Assembly (NCBI RefSeq): GCF_001713475.1
Contig: NZ_CP016499.1
Location: forward strand, 806,001 to 870,000
Length of the DNA: 64,000 nt
Origin: Agrobacterium sp. RAC06
GTDB lineage: Bacteria > Pseudomonadota > Alphaproteobacteria > Rhizobiales > Rhizobiaceae
Direction of reading: 5' to 3'
The position numbers and the translations under genes were made by a program. Under the pieces are notes generated by a model. It saw only the letters and a program-made list of their open reading frames with translations, searched no databases and had not been told where the DNA came from. Positions 17,825-25,843 of the stretch are shown here, one piece after another (position 1 is the stretch's first letter; every line of letters starts with the position of its first letter).

Positions 17825-18265
17825 ATGCGCTACCTACACACCATGGTCCGAGTGAAGGATCTCGAGGCTTCCCTGCACTTTTATTGTGAGCTGTTCGGCC
17901 TCACTGAAATCCGCAGGTATGAAAACGAGAAGGGACGCTTCACGCTGGTCTTCCTGACCGCCGAGAAGGATCTCGAAAAGGCTAAGGCCGACATGTCGCC
18001 CTGCCTCGAGCTCACCTATAATTGGGATACCGAAGACTATACAGGCGGCCGCAATTTCGGCCACCTCGCCTACGAGGTCGACGATATCTATGCGATCTGC
18101 CAGAAGCTGATGGACAATGGCGTCACCATCAACCGTCCGCCCCGCGATGGCCACATGGCCTTTGTCCGCTCGCCGGATGGCATCTCGATCGAGATCCTGC
18201 AGAAGGGCGAAAACCTGGCGCCCGCCGAGCCCTGGGCATCGATGCCGAACACCGGCGCCTGGTAA
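17825..18265 (+). CDS. gloA: Lactoylglutathione lyase (glyoxalase I)
   Basis: A 146-residue VOC-fold metalloenzyme that converts the methylglyoxal-glutathione adduct to S-lactoylglutathione. [21 protein letters not shown] supplies the first metal His (His5), and the glutamate ligands are in CLELTYNW and ISIEIL with a second His in FGHLAYEV. It is preceded by AAGGAG eight bases before ATG. Cytosolic. Confidence 0.94.
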   Translation: MRYLHTMVRVKDLEASLHFYCELFGLTEIRRYENEKGRFTLVFLTAEKDLEKAKADMSPCLELTYNWDTEDYTGGRNFGHLAYEVDDIYAICQKLMDNGVTINRPPRDGHMAFVRSPDGISIEILQKGENLAPAEPWASMPNTGAW

Positions 18266-18311
18266 GTCCACCGCTTCGCGCAAGTTTGCGCGCCTAGTCT
18301 CCGCATCAGAC

Positions 18312-18333
18312 GAGGGCCGCCCCGGCGGCCCTC
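18312..18333 (+). terminator. Possible terminator of gloA
   Basis: GAGGGCCGCC and its complement form a GC-only hairpin 46 bases after the gloA stop. No T-run follows, so it is tentative. Confidence 0.4.
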
Positions 18334-18370
18334 CCTGCTTCCCCGATGGGAGCGATGACGGAGACCTGCC

Positions 18371-19351
18371 ATGACCAGCAATTCCCATACTCGCAGACCG
18401 ACCCTCGGCATTCTTGCCGTCGCCAGCGGCCTGATGCTCGCCTCTTGCCAGACGAGCGCGGACGAAGTGCTCTCGCTCGGAGAAGCCTCGGCTGCGGAAG
18501 AGGCGTCCGGCAATTCCGGAGCCAAAAAGGCGTTTCGCGATCCCTATGTGAGTGCCGTTTCGGGACAGGTTGCCGACGCATCGGCCTCAATGCCGTCCCA
18601 GAACGAGACGGACCCTGCGCGCCTGAAGCGCAAGCCGGTGCCGATGGCCGCCGCCTATAGCGACATTGCCGAACCGCCGCCGGAAGTTCTCGCCCTGCAG
18701 CAACAGGCGACGCAAGGCGATTCTTCTCAGGCCGCCTCCCATGCCTCCGCCGATCTCGGCGACATCACCATGCAGCCGACCAATGCCTCGCCCAGGAGCA
18801 ACAGCCTGTTCTCTGCCGGTCAGAGGCAGCAGGCGGCAGTCGTGCAGGCCATGGAGCCAGCTACCGCCCAGACTGCGCCCGGCGAACCTGTGCCGAGCGG
18901 CAGCCTCGTGCCGAACGAAATGCCGACGCTCGGTGTCAATGCTGTCAGCAAGAGCCTGTTCAGTCCGTCTGCCGAACAGCAGATGCTGATGCAACAGCGG
19001 GCACTGGAGGAACAGGCGCGCGCGGAAGCCGCAGTGCAGGCTCCGCTCGCCGAGCCTGCCGCAGTCGGCGGCGACGAACCGGTCCTGAAGAAACTCTCGG
19101 ATCCCCGTCCGAAGCGAAAGATCCTTGCGCTGCGCGAGCCTGCCGGATCGGTGCCGGATCGGGTTCAGCTGACGCCGGACCAGTTGCAGGCCATGGGTGC
19201 AATCGAGGAAGCCGATCCGGCCGAGCCGCTCTCTGCCGAGGAACTGGTGGCGGATGCCGAGGCTGCAAAGAAGAAGAAGGGATGGTTGCCATCCTTTGCG
19301 GATCTCTTGAAAGGCGGCAAGAAATCACAACCGACGACCGCAGAGCCTTGA
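18371..19351 (+). CDS. Hypothetical lipoprotein, Ala/Gln-rich
   Basis: A 326-residue protein with a lipoprotein signal (LMLASC, Cys26) after a short N-terminus. The body is low-complexity, rich in Ala, Gln, Pro and Glu, without a recognisable enzyme domain. Two related motifs recur: SNSLFSAGQRQQ near 138-149 and SKSLFSPSAEQQ near 193-204. The C-terminus is basic (KKKKGWLPSFADLLKGGKK). It starts after GGAG and is closed by a clear terminator. I do not recognise the family; similar unnamed proteins occur in Rhizobiaceae. Confidence 0.8.
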   Translation: MTSNSHTRRPTLGILAVASGLMLASCQTSADEVLSLGEASAAEEASGNSGAKKAFRDPYVSAVSGQVADASASMPSQNETDPARLKRKPVPMAAAYSDIAEPPPEVLALQQQATQGDSSQAASHASADLGDITMQPTNASPRSNSLFSAGQRQQAAVVQAMEPATAQTAPGEPVPSGSLVPNEMPTLGVNAVSKSLFSPSAEQQMLMQQRALEEQARAEAAVQAPLAEPAAVGGDEPVLKKLSDPRPKRKILALREPAGSVPDRVQLTPDQLQAMGAIEEADPAEPLSAEELVADAEAAKKKKGWLPSFADLLKGGKKSQPTTAEP

Positions 19352-19411
19352 TTCCTTCGGCAAGCGGCCTGGGCGCCAAGTCCTTCCAAAGACAGGGATT
19401 ATCCGAGTTTT

Positions 19412-19443
19412 CAGGGGCCTGCGCGGCCCCTGTCATATTTTTT
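19412..19443 (+). terminator. Terminator of the lipoprotein gene
   Basis: An 8-bp GC-rich stem CAGGGGCC/GGCCCCTG (19412-19419, 19425-19432) followed by a six-base T-run. Confidence 0.85.
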
Positions 19444-19465
19444 GCATGAAAGGCGAAAATGCCGC

Positions 19466-19494
19466 TTGCGGTCTTCAAACAGCCTGACTATAAG
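19466..19494 (+). promoter_or_regulatory. Promoter of tRNA-Glu copy 1
   Basis: TTGCGG (19466-19471), a 17-base spacer and TATAAG (19489-19494), then GGCGCC, a GC-rich discriminator typical of stringently controlled stable-RNA promoters. The same layout precedes copies 2 and 3. Confidence 0.75.
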
Positions 19495-19511
19495 GGCGCC
19501 ACGAAGCAGAC

Positions 19512-19586
19512 GCGCCCTTCGTCTATCGGTTAGGACACCAGATTTTCATTCTGGGAAGAGGGGTTCGACTCCCCTAGGGCGTGCCA
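19512..19586 (+). tRNA. tRNA-Glu (anticodon UUC), copy 1 of 3
   Basis: Acceptor GCGCCCT with AGGGCGT (first pair G-U), anticodon arm CCAGA-TTTTCAT-TCTGG giving TTC, T-arm with TTCGACT, discriminator G and encoded CCA; 75 bases. Identical to the next two copies. Confidence 0.97.
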
Positions 19587-19709
19587 CTTCGTTTCTCTTT
19601 TCCAGACATTATGAACTTCTTGATTGGTGTATCGCCGGACGCGGTTACGCCGTCATTCTGCGGGTTCACCCGCTCGGAATTTTTCCACTTCGGATCGTCA
19701 AATTTCCGC

Positions 19710-19738
19710 TTGCGGTCGTCAAGAGGCCTGACTATAAG
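19710..19738 (+). promoter_or_regulatory. Promoter of tRNA-Glu copy 2
   Basis: TTGCGG (19710-19715), 17-base spacer, TATAAG (19733-19738), GC-rich discriminator; near-identical to the copy 1 promoter over about 40 bases. Confidence 0.75.
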
Positions 19739-19756
19739 GGCGCCACCGAAGCGCAC

Positions 19757-19831
19757 GCGCCCTTCGTCTATCGGTTAGGACACCAGATTTTCATTCTGGG
19801 AAGAGGGGTTCGACTCCCCTAGGGCGTGCCA
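19757..19831 (+). tRNA. tRNA-Glu (anticodon UUC), copy 2 of 3
   Basis: Same 75-base sequence as copy 1, starting exactly 245 bases later, with encoded CCA. Confidence 0.97.
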
Positions 19832-19954
19832 CTTCGATACCCCCCTGCCATTGCAGAACCTGTGCACAAGCTAGGCTCAAGTGCTTGTTTGTCCTTACGT
19901 TACCGCCCCCCGCCAAGCCTGTGGATAAAATCGTCATACGGGCCGAAAGAGCAC

Positions 19955-19983
19955 TTGCGCTCGCGGCCAGTTCCAGCCATAAG
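19955..19983 (+). promoter_or_regulatory. Promoter of tRNA-Glu copy 3
   Basis: TTGCGC (19955-19960), 17-base spacer, CATAAG (19978-19983), same discriminator. It deviates by one base in each box from copy 2, so it may be weaker. Confidence 0.65.
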
Positions 19984-20001
19984 GGCGCCACCGAAGCGCA
20001 C

Positions 20002-20076
20002 GCGCCCTTCGTCTATCGGTTAGGACACCAGATTTTCATTCTGGGAAGAGGGGTTCGACTCCCCTAGGGCGTGCCA
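20002..20076 (+). tRNA. tRNA-Glu (anticodon UUC), copy 3 of 3
   Basis: Same 75-base sequence as copies 1 and 2, starting exactly 245 bases after copy 2, with encoded CCA. The sequence between copies 2 and 3 differs from that between 1 and 2. Confidence 0.97.
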
Positions 20077-20112
20077 CTTCGATCTCTCCTACATGACGAG
20101 CCTATCATCCGT

Positions 20113-21918
20113 TCAGGGCGCCTTGGCGGCATCGATGACGCGGAACTGCACCCGCCTGTTGCCTTGCCAATGGTCAGCACTCAACGTGCCTGCGACATGC
20201 ACCTGACTGCCACGGTTGTTCATCAGGAAATGGCCGAGATCGGTTTCGGCTGCGCGGAATGCGATTCCCTCCAATCGACTGCCGTCCATGCCTTCGAGCG
20301 TGATCTTGATATGGGTGGTGCCGACGGGACGGGCGTCCCTCAGGCGGTGCAACGGTACGGCAAAGATCGGCTGCGGATGACCGGAGCCATAAGGACCGGC
20401 GGCCTCCAGCTGGTCGACCAGTGCAAGTGTGGCACCGGAGGCGCCAATTGCGCCATCAATCTTCAGGGTCTGGTTTGCCGCGAGCGCCAGGACCTGCGAA
20501 GATGCCTGCTCCTCGAAGAAGCTGCGCAGCCGGCCGAGATTGGCACGATCGACCGTCAGGCCCGCCGCCATGGCATGACCACCGCCCTTGACCAGAAGCC
20601 CCTCGTCCACGGCTGCACGCACCATACGACCCATGTCGAAGCCATTGATGGAGCGTCCCGAGCCGGTGCCCTTGCCGAGCGGATCGAAGGCGATCGCAAA
20701 GGCGGGGCGTTTGAACTTCTCCTTCAGGCGGGCTGCCAGTAGCCCGACAATCCCCGGATGCCACTGCTCCTTGGCGGTCACGATGACCGAGGCTTTTTCA
20801 CCGGTCCCATATTCGGCCATGGCTTCGGCTTCGGCCTCGGCGAGCATCACCGCTTCCATCGCCTGGCGCTCGCGATTCAGCTCGTCAAGCTTGGCTGCGA
20901 TCTGGTCTGCTTCACTCGCATCGTCCAGCGTCAGCAGTCGGCTGCCCAAGGCCGCGTCGCCGATTCGGCCGCCGGCATTGATTCGGGGGCCGAGAAGAAA
21001 TCCGAAATGATAGGGCGTCACAGGACCACCGATGCCCGCCACCCGCAGGAGGGCCGCGAGCCCGGCATTGTTCTGGTGGCGAGCCGCGATCAGCCCCTTC
21101 GTCACATAGGCGCGATTGAGGCCCTTGAGCGGCACAACATCGCAGACGGTCGCCAGCGCCACAAGGTCGAGCCATGCGAGCAGATCGAGCGAGCGCGCAT
21201 GCGGATGGCCTGCCTCGCGCAGGACGCGGAGGGTCGCGACCAGCACCATAAAGACGACGCCGGCAGCACAGAGATGGCCCTGCCCTGAAAGGTCGTCCTC
21301 GCGATTCGGATTGACCAGGGCATGGCAGACCGGCATCTCGTTGCCCATCTGATGGTGGTCGATGACGACGACGTCGACGCCGCGCCGCTCGGCAGCCCCC
21401 AGGGCTTCGATGCTGGTCGAACCGCAGTCGACGGTAATCAGGAGATTGGCGCCGCGCTCGATCAGCTGGTCGATGGCGGCGGCATTGGGGCCATAGCCTT
21501 CAAAAATGCGGTCCGGGATGTAGATCTCGGCCTCGACACCGAAATGGTGCAGGAACCGCGCCATGAGGGCCGAAGAAGCAGCCCCGTCGACGTCATAGTC
21601 GCCGAAAATGGCGACGCGTTCCTTTCGGTCGATCGCGCCGAAGATGCGTGCAGCCGCCGCATCGCAATCGGTCAGCTTTGAGGGATCCGGCATCAGACTG
21701 CGGATGGTTGGGTCAAGGAATGCCGGCGCCTCGTCCACGCCCACACCGCGGCCTGCCAGAACGCGCGCGACGAGTTCGGGGATACCGTGGAGCTGGCTGA
21801 TGGCCAGCGCCTTATTCTGTCCTGCCTGGTCCGTGCGCGACATCCAGCGCTGGCCACTTGCTGACTGTTCAACGCCGAGAAAGGCTCGGATGACGGGATC
21901 TACCGGTTCGGTCGACAT
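20113..21918 (-). CDS. recJ: Single-stranded-DNA-specific exonuclease RecJ
   Basis: A 601-residue 5'-3' exonuclease of the DHH family used in recombination and mismatch repair. Visible DHH phosphoesterase motifs: VAIFGDYDVDGA (about 99-110), a VIDHHQMGNE motif near 187, the DHHA1 motif KGGGHAMAAGLTV about 443, and a C-terminal OB-like domain (QVHVAGTLSADHWQGNRRVQF). It converges on the tRNA-Glu cluster. Start at ATG 21918 gives the family's usual length. Confidence 0.95.
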   Translation of the reverse strand: MSTEPVDPVIRAFLGVEQSASGQRWMSRTDQAGQNKALAISQLHGIPELVARVLAGRGVGVDEAPAFLDPTIRSLMPDPSKLTDCDAAAARIFGAIDRKERVAIFGDYDVDGAASSALMARFLHHFGVEAEIYIPDRIFEGYGPNAAAIDQLIERGANLLITVDCGSTSIEALGAAERRGVDVVVIDHHQMGNEMPVCHALVNPNREDDLSGQGHLCAAGVVFMVLVATLRVLREAGHPHARSLDLLAWLDLVALATVCDVVPLKGLNRAYVTKGLIAARHQNNAGLAALLRVAGIGGPVTPYHFGFLLGPRINAGGRIGDAALGSRLLTLDDASEADQIAAKLDELNRERQAMEAVMLAEAEAEAMAEYGTGEKASVIVTAKEQWHPGIVGLLAARLKEKFKRPAFAIAFDPLGKGTGSGRSINGFDMGRMVRAAVDEGLLVKGGGHAMAAGLTVDRANLGRLRSFFEEQASSQVLALAANQTLKIDGAIGASGATLALVDQLEAAGPYGSGHPQPIFAVPLHRLRDARPVGTTHIKITLEGMDGSRLEGIAFRAAETDLGHFLMNNRGSQVHVAGTLSADHWQGNRRVQFRVIDAAKAP

Positions 21919-22056
21919 TCTTGCTCTTTACGGGGCGCGGCCGAGGTGTGGCTGCGCGACAGGGCCTTAGGCGGCGGAACCGCCCCTCCCCGTTCTATAC
22001 CGATCGCAAAAAATCACCAGAGGCAGGAGGCCGCATTCAATCCGGTCGCAGCCGCA

Positions 22057-22266
22057 TCACGCCATCAGCCAGGCGACCAGCGCGAAGGGCACGGCCATGA
22101 CTGCAGCAAAGGCCAAGAGCGGCCCCCAGCCGGACTTCGTCTGCGCGGCCCGCAAACCTTCGTGCTCAACCTGGCCCTGATATATGGCAGACTCATCGCT
22201 GCGGCTCGGCGGCGGCGGGGCAGTGCCCGCGTCGTCCCAAAGCGCACTCCCCTCGCCCAGTGCCAT
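22057..22266 (-). CDS. Small tail-anchored hypothetical membrane protein
   Basis: A 69-residue protein: acidic and proline-rich N-terminus (MALGEGSALWDDAGTAPPPP), a polar middle and a single hydrophobic C-terminal helix (LLAFAAVMAVPFALVAWLMA). ATG 22266 has a strong GGAGGAG seven bases upstream, which supports it as a real gene and decides the start. It lies between hom and recJ, in a slot where I recall glpX in related genomes. No family recognised. Confidence 0.65.
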   Translation of the reverse strand: MALGEGSALWDDAGTAPPPPSRSDESAIYQGQVEHEGLRAAQTKSGWGPLLAFAAVMAVPFALVAWLMA

Positions 22267-22433
22267 CGACGAACTCCTCCCCAAGATCCCGACAGTGGGC
22301 GCAGATTACGCCCGCATTAGACTTTTGGCGAGAGTGTAAGTTTTGGCAGGGCCGAAATCATCAGATTGATGGCGTTTCAGACTATGCCAAGCCGTTCGGA
22401 GGCGGACTAGCCCTCGAACGGCATCTCTTGAAC

Positions 22434-23753
22434 TCAGGTCTTGGGGCGCTCGATGCGAATCACCTGTGGCTCGCCGATCAGGTAGCCCTCGCCCTTGATT
22501 GCCCCCACGGCCTTGCGGACGGCGCTTTCCATCGTCGCGTGAGTGACGAGGATGATCGTCTGGGGACGGTCCGGCGTTACCGGTTGCTTCGAATGCTGGA
22601 CGATCGATTCAAGCGAAATGGCGTTCTCCGCCATCTTCGTTGCAATGCTGGCGAAGACGCCAGTGCGGTCCTGCACGGTCAGGCGGATGAAGTATCCGCC
22701 TTCGTGGCTCTGCATCTCGGCCTGGCGATAGGGTTCCAGCAGATGGGCCGGGCGACCGAGAACGGGCACTTCCTGCGCACCCGGACGGCTCTTGGCGATG
22801 TCGGTGATGTCGCCGAGCACGGCGGATGCTGTCGCATGGCCACCGGCTCCGGGGCCGACCATCAGCAATTCGCCGAGAATGTCGGATTCGAGCGCTACTG
22901 CATTGGTGACGCCGTCGACCTGAGCAATGACCGAATCGAGCGGCACCATCGTCGGGTGGACGCGCTGCTCGATGCCGCTTTCGGTCTTCTGGGCAACACC
23001 GAGAAGCTTGATGCGATAGCCGAGATCGGCCGCCGCGTGGATATCCTCGATCGAGATATTGGTGATGCCTTCGAGGTAGATCTGGTCGGCCGAGATCTCG
23101 CAGCCGAAGGCAAGCGTCGTCAGGATCGACAGCTTGTGGGCCGTGTCGTTGCCCTCGATATCGAAACTCGGATCGGCTTCGGCATAACCGAGGCGCTGGG
23201 CTTCCTTCAAGCAGTCGGCAAAGGACAGGCCCTCGCGTTCCATCCGGGTCAGGATGTAATTGCAGGTGCCGTTCATGATCCCGTAGATGCGGGAGAAATT
23301 GTTGCCGGTCAGCGATTCGCGCAGCGTCTTGATGACGGGAATGCCACCGGCGACGGCTGCCTCGTAGTTCAGAAGGCGACCCTTTTCCTCGGCGAGTTTG
23401 GCAAGCTCCACACCGTGACGCGAAAGAAGCGCCTTGTTGGCCGTCACGACATGCAGACCGCGTCCAAGCGCTGCACGGACCGAGTCTTCGGCTGCCCCTT
23501 CGGAGCCACCAACGAGCTCGACGAAGACCTCGATGTCGGCTTCCTTCGCCATCTCAACCGGATCGGCATACCAGGCAATGCCGTCCATCTGGATGCCGCG
23601 ATCCTTCGACGCGTCACGGGCAGAGACGGCCGTCACGGCAATCGGGCGCCCGCAGGCAACGGCAAGCGCATCGGCGCGGGTCTGGAGGATACGGACAAGC
23701 GAGGCACCGACGGTGCCGAGACCCGCCACGCCGATTTTAAGGGCATTCGCCAT
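22434..23753 (-). CDS. hom: Homoserine dehydrogenase
   Basis: A 439-residue enzyme that reduces aspartate semialdehyde to homoserine, the branch to threonine and methionine. NAD(P)-binding GVAGLGTVG at 8-16, substrate-site region TANKALLSRHG and NYEAAVAGGIPVIKTLRE, catalytic-lysine region in EADPSFDIEGNDTAHKL, and a C-terminal ACT domain (FIRLTVQDRTGVFASIATKMAE, about 350-425) for amino-acid feedback. Downstream of the alaC-like aminotransferase by 72 bases with a GC hairpin between. Confidence 0.95.
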   Translation of the reverse strand: MANALKIGVAGLGTVGASLVRILQTRADALAVACGRPIAVTAVSARDASKDRGIQMDGIAWYADPVEMAKEADIEVFVELVGGSEGAAEDSVRAALGRGLHVVTANKALLSRHGVELAKLAEEKGRLLNYEAAVAGGIPVIKTLRESLTGNNFSRIYGIMNGTCNYILTRMEREGLSFADCLKEAQRLGYAEADPSFDIEGNDTAHKLSILTTLAFGCEISADQIYLEGITNISIEDIHAAADLGYRIKLLGVAQKTESGIEQRVHPTMVPLDSVIAQVDGVTNAVALESDILGELLMVGPGAGGHATASAVLGDITDIAKSRPGAQEVPVLGRPAHLLEPYRQAEMQSHEGGYFIRLTVQDRTGVFASIATKMAENAISLESIVQHSKQPVTPDRPQTIILVTHATMESAVRKAVGAIKGEGYLIGEPQVIRIERPKT

Positions 23754-23825
23754 GAGGCATTCCTGACGTCATCGAAAAGGAAGTGAGGCGGTCCTGACGG
23801 GACCGCCTTTGGATCAACGCGGGGC

Positions 23826-25049
23826 TCAACGGTGGGCGTTGAGCGAAATCACGTTGTGCATCGTCTCGTCGGCCGTCGACAGGAACTTCTTGATGTTGCG
23901 GGCGGCCTGACGGATGCGGTGCTCGTTCTCGACGAGGGCGAGACGGACATATTCGTCGCCCATTTCACCGAAGCCGATGCCCGGGGCAACGGCCACATCG
24001 GCCTTCTCCACCAGCAGCTTGGAGAACTCCAGCGAACCGAGATGACGGAATTTTTCCGGGATCTTCGCCCAGGCGAACATGGTGGCGGCAGGTGGCGGCA
24101 CTTCAAAGCCGGCCTTGCCGAAGCTTTCGACCATCACGTCGCGGCGGCGATGGTAGACGCTGCGGACTTCCGCGATGTCGGAGCCGTCGCCATTCAGGGC
24201 GTGGGTCGCGGCGACCTGGATCGGCGTAAACGCGCCGTAGTCGAGATAGGACTTGACCCGCGTAAGCGCCGAGATCAGACGTTCGTTGCCGACGGCAAAG
24301 CCCATGCGCCAGCCGGGCATGGAGAAGGTCTTCGACATCGAGGTGAATTCGACGGTGCAGTCCATGGCGCCGGGCACTTCAAGCACTGATGGAGGCGGAT
24401 TGCCGTCGAAGTAGATTTCCGAGTAGGCGAGGTCAGAGAGCACGATGATGTCGTGCTTCTTCGCGAATGCGATGACGTCCTTGTAGAAGTCGAGGCTCGC
24501 GACGCGGGCCGTCGGGTTGGACGGATAGTTGATGATCAGCGCCAGCGGCTTCGGGATCGAGTGCTTCACCGCGCGCTCGAGCGGCGGGAAGAAGGTCTCG
24601 TCCGGCTCGATCGAGATCGAACGGATGACGCCGCCGGTCATGAGGAAGCCGAAGGCATGGATCGGATAGGTCGGGTTGGGGCAGAGGATGACATCACCCG
24701 GCGCGGTGATCGCCTGCGCCATGTTGGCGAAGCCTTCCTTGGAACCCAGCGTCGCCACGACCTGCGTATCGGGATTGAGCTTCACATTGAAGCGACGGGC
24801 ATAATAAGCGGCTTGCGCGCGGCGCAGGCCCGGGATGCCTTTGGACGAGGAGTAACGATGGGTGCGCGGGTCCTGGACCACTTCGCAAAGCTTGTCGACG
24901 ATCGCCTGCGGGGTCGGAAGATCGGGATTGCCCATGCCGAGGTCGATGATGTCGGCGCCACCGGCTCGCGCGCTCGCCTTCAAACGGTTGACCTGTTCGA
25001 AAACATAGGGCGGCAGGCGCCGGACTTTGTGAAACTCTTCCATCTTCAA
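23826..25049 (-). CDS. Class I/II PLP aminotransferase, AlaC/LL-DAP-aminotransferase-like
   Basis: A 407-residue fold-type I aminotransferase. RRLPPYVFEQVNRLK, DIIDLGMGNPDLPTP and the YSSSKGIPGLRRA segment match E. coli AlaC (YfdZ) and the enzymes often labelled LL-diaminopimelate aminotransferase. The PLP lysine lies in SMSKTFSMPGWRMGF; the YPSNPTA motif binds PLP ring nitrogen partners. Alanine synthesis from pyruvate and glutamate is the best-supported role for this subgroup. Next to hom on the same strand. Confidence 0.85.
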   Translation of the reverse strand: MKMEEFHKVRRLPPYVFEQVNRLKASARAGGADIIDLGMGNPDLPTPQAIVDKLCEVVQDPRTHRYSSSKGIPGLRRAQAAYYARRFNVKLNPDTQVVATLGSKEGFANMAQAITAPGDVILCPNPTYPIHAFGFLMTGGVIRSISIEPDETFFPPLERAVKHSIPKPLALIINYPSNPTARVASLDFYKDVIAFAKKHDIIVLSDLAYSEIYFDGNPPPSVLEVPGAMDCTVEFTSMSKTFSMPGWRMGFAVGNERLISALTRVKSYLDYGAFTPIQVAATHALNGDGSDIAEVRSVYHRRRDVMVESFGKAGFEVPPPAATMFAWAKIPEKFRHLGSLEFSKLLVEKADVAVAPGIGFGEMGDEYVRLALVENEHRIRQAARNIKKFLSTADETMHNVISLNAHR

Positions 25050-25272
25050 CCCCTGAAACCGCGCGGATCATAACCGCGGCAGGCGCGCTCGTTTTCCCAG
25101 TGACCACGCGCTCCGCAACGAACCGCAGAACCGAATGCACGTGATGATATCCCAATCAGAGCGCTCGCAGGAAATTTTGTCGCAAATCCGGCGTGAAGCC
25201 TGAATCGCCGACGAAATTTTATGTCAAAAACGCTTCGGTTGCTTTGCGAAAAAAACGCCGCCAGCGCAAGCC

Positions 25273-25683
25273 TTAATTGGCGATCTGAGCCTGCGTTTCG
25301 GGCCCGTGCTGGGCTGCGAGATTGCGCAGTTCAGCCAGTCTTGCCTGGTATGCCGCTTCGGTGATCGTGCCGGCCTGGCGGGCAGCGCCTAGCGAGCTCA
25401 GCTGGGCCTGCAGCGCGGTCGCCTCTTCATTGCTCAACTGGACATTCGCGGCATTGAGCGAACCGGCAAAATTCGGATAGCCGTCGGCATAGGTCGGACG
25501 GGCTTGTGGCGCGTCCGGATTGTCCGGATCCTCGACATTGACTTCGAGCGCTGTCGGCACCGCCGCGACTTGCGTCGTCGCTGGCGCAGAAGACTGGCAG
25601 CCCGTGCCCGCCATGAGCGCGACGAAGGCCAGGACCAGCGCCTGCAGAGAATGACCCGAGAGACTGAACTTCTTGTGCACCAT
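25273..25683 (-). CDS. Hypothetical lipoprotein
   Basis: A 136-residue protein if started at ATG 25683: signal segment SLQALVLAFVALMAGTGC with a lipobox-like Cys, an acidic Pro/Asp-rich linker (EVNVEDPDNPDAPQARP), and a helical C-terminus (LSNEEATALQAQLSSLG, AYQARLAELRNLAAQ). The start is uncertain; in-frame ATGs upstream would lengthen the N-terminus and the Shine-Dalgarno signals are weak. It is divergent from phaC. The short C-terminal helical repeat resembles SHOCT-type domains. Function unknown. Confidence 0.6.
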   Translation of the reverse strand: MVHKKFSLSGHSLQALVLAFVALMAGTGCQSSAPATTQVAAVPTALEVNVEDPDNPDAPQARPTYADGYPNFAGSLNAANVQLSNEEATALQAQLSSLGAARQAGTITEAAYQARLAELRNLAAQHGPETQAQIAN

Positions 25684-25843
25684 GGCCCCGACCGCCCGCA
25701 TCTGCGCGGAAAACTGACATTCCTCAAGGGCGCAACCGTCGATCCTCATCGAAAGACTATGCGCCAACAGCTGGAACTTGTAGTCGTTTTCATGCAGGAT
25801 AGGCAAACACAAAAGACACCAGAACAATCCTGGGGAGGATGGC

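Noticed and set aside
22264..22280. CTCCTCC string as another anti-SD loop
   Set aside because: It is the complement of the Shine-Dalgarno of the minus-strand small gene and is not in a hairpin loop. The CTCCTCC at 4421-4429 is likewise the phasin Shine-Dalgarno.
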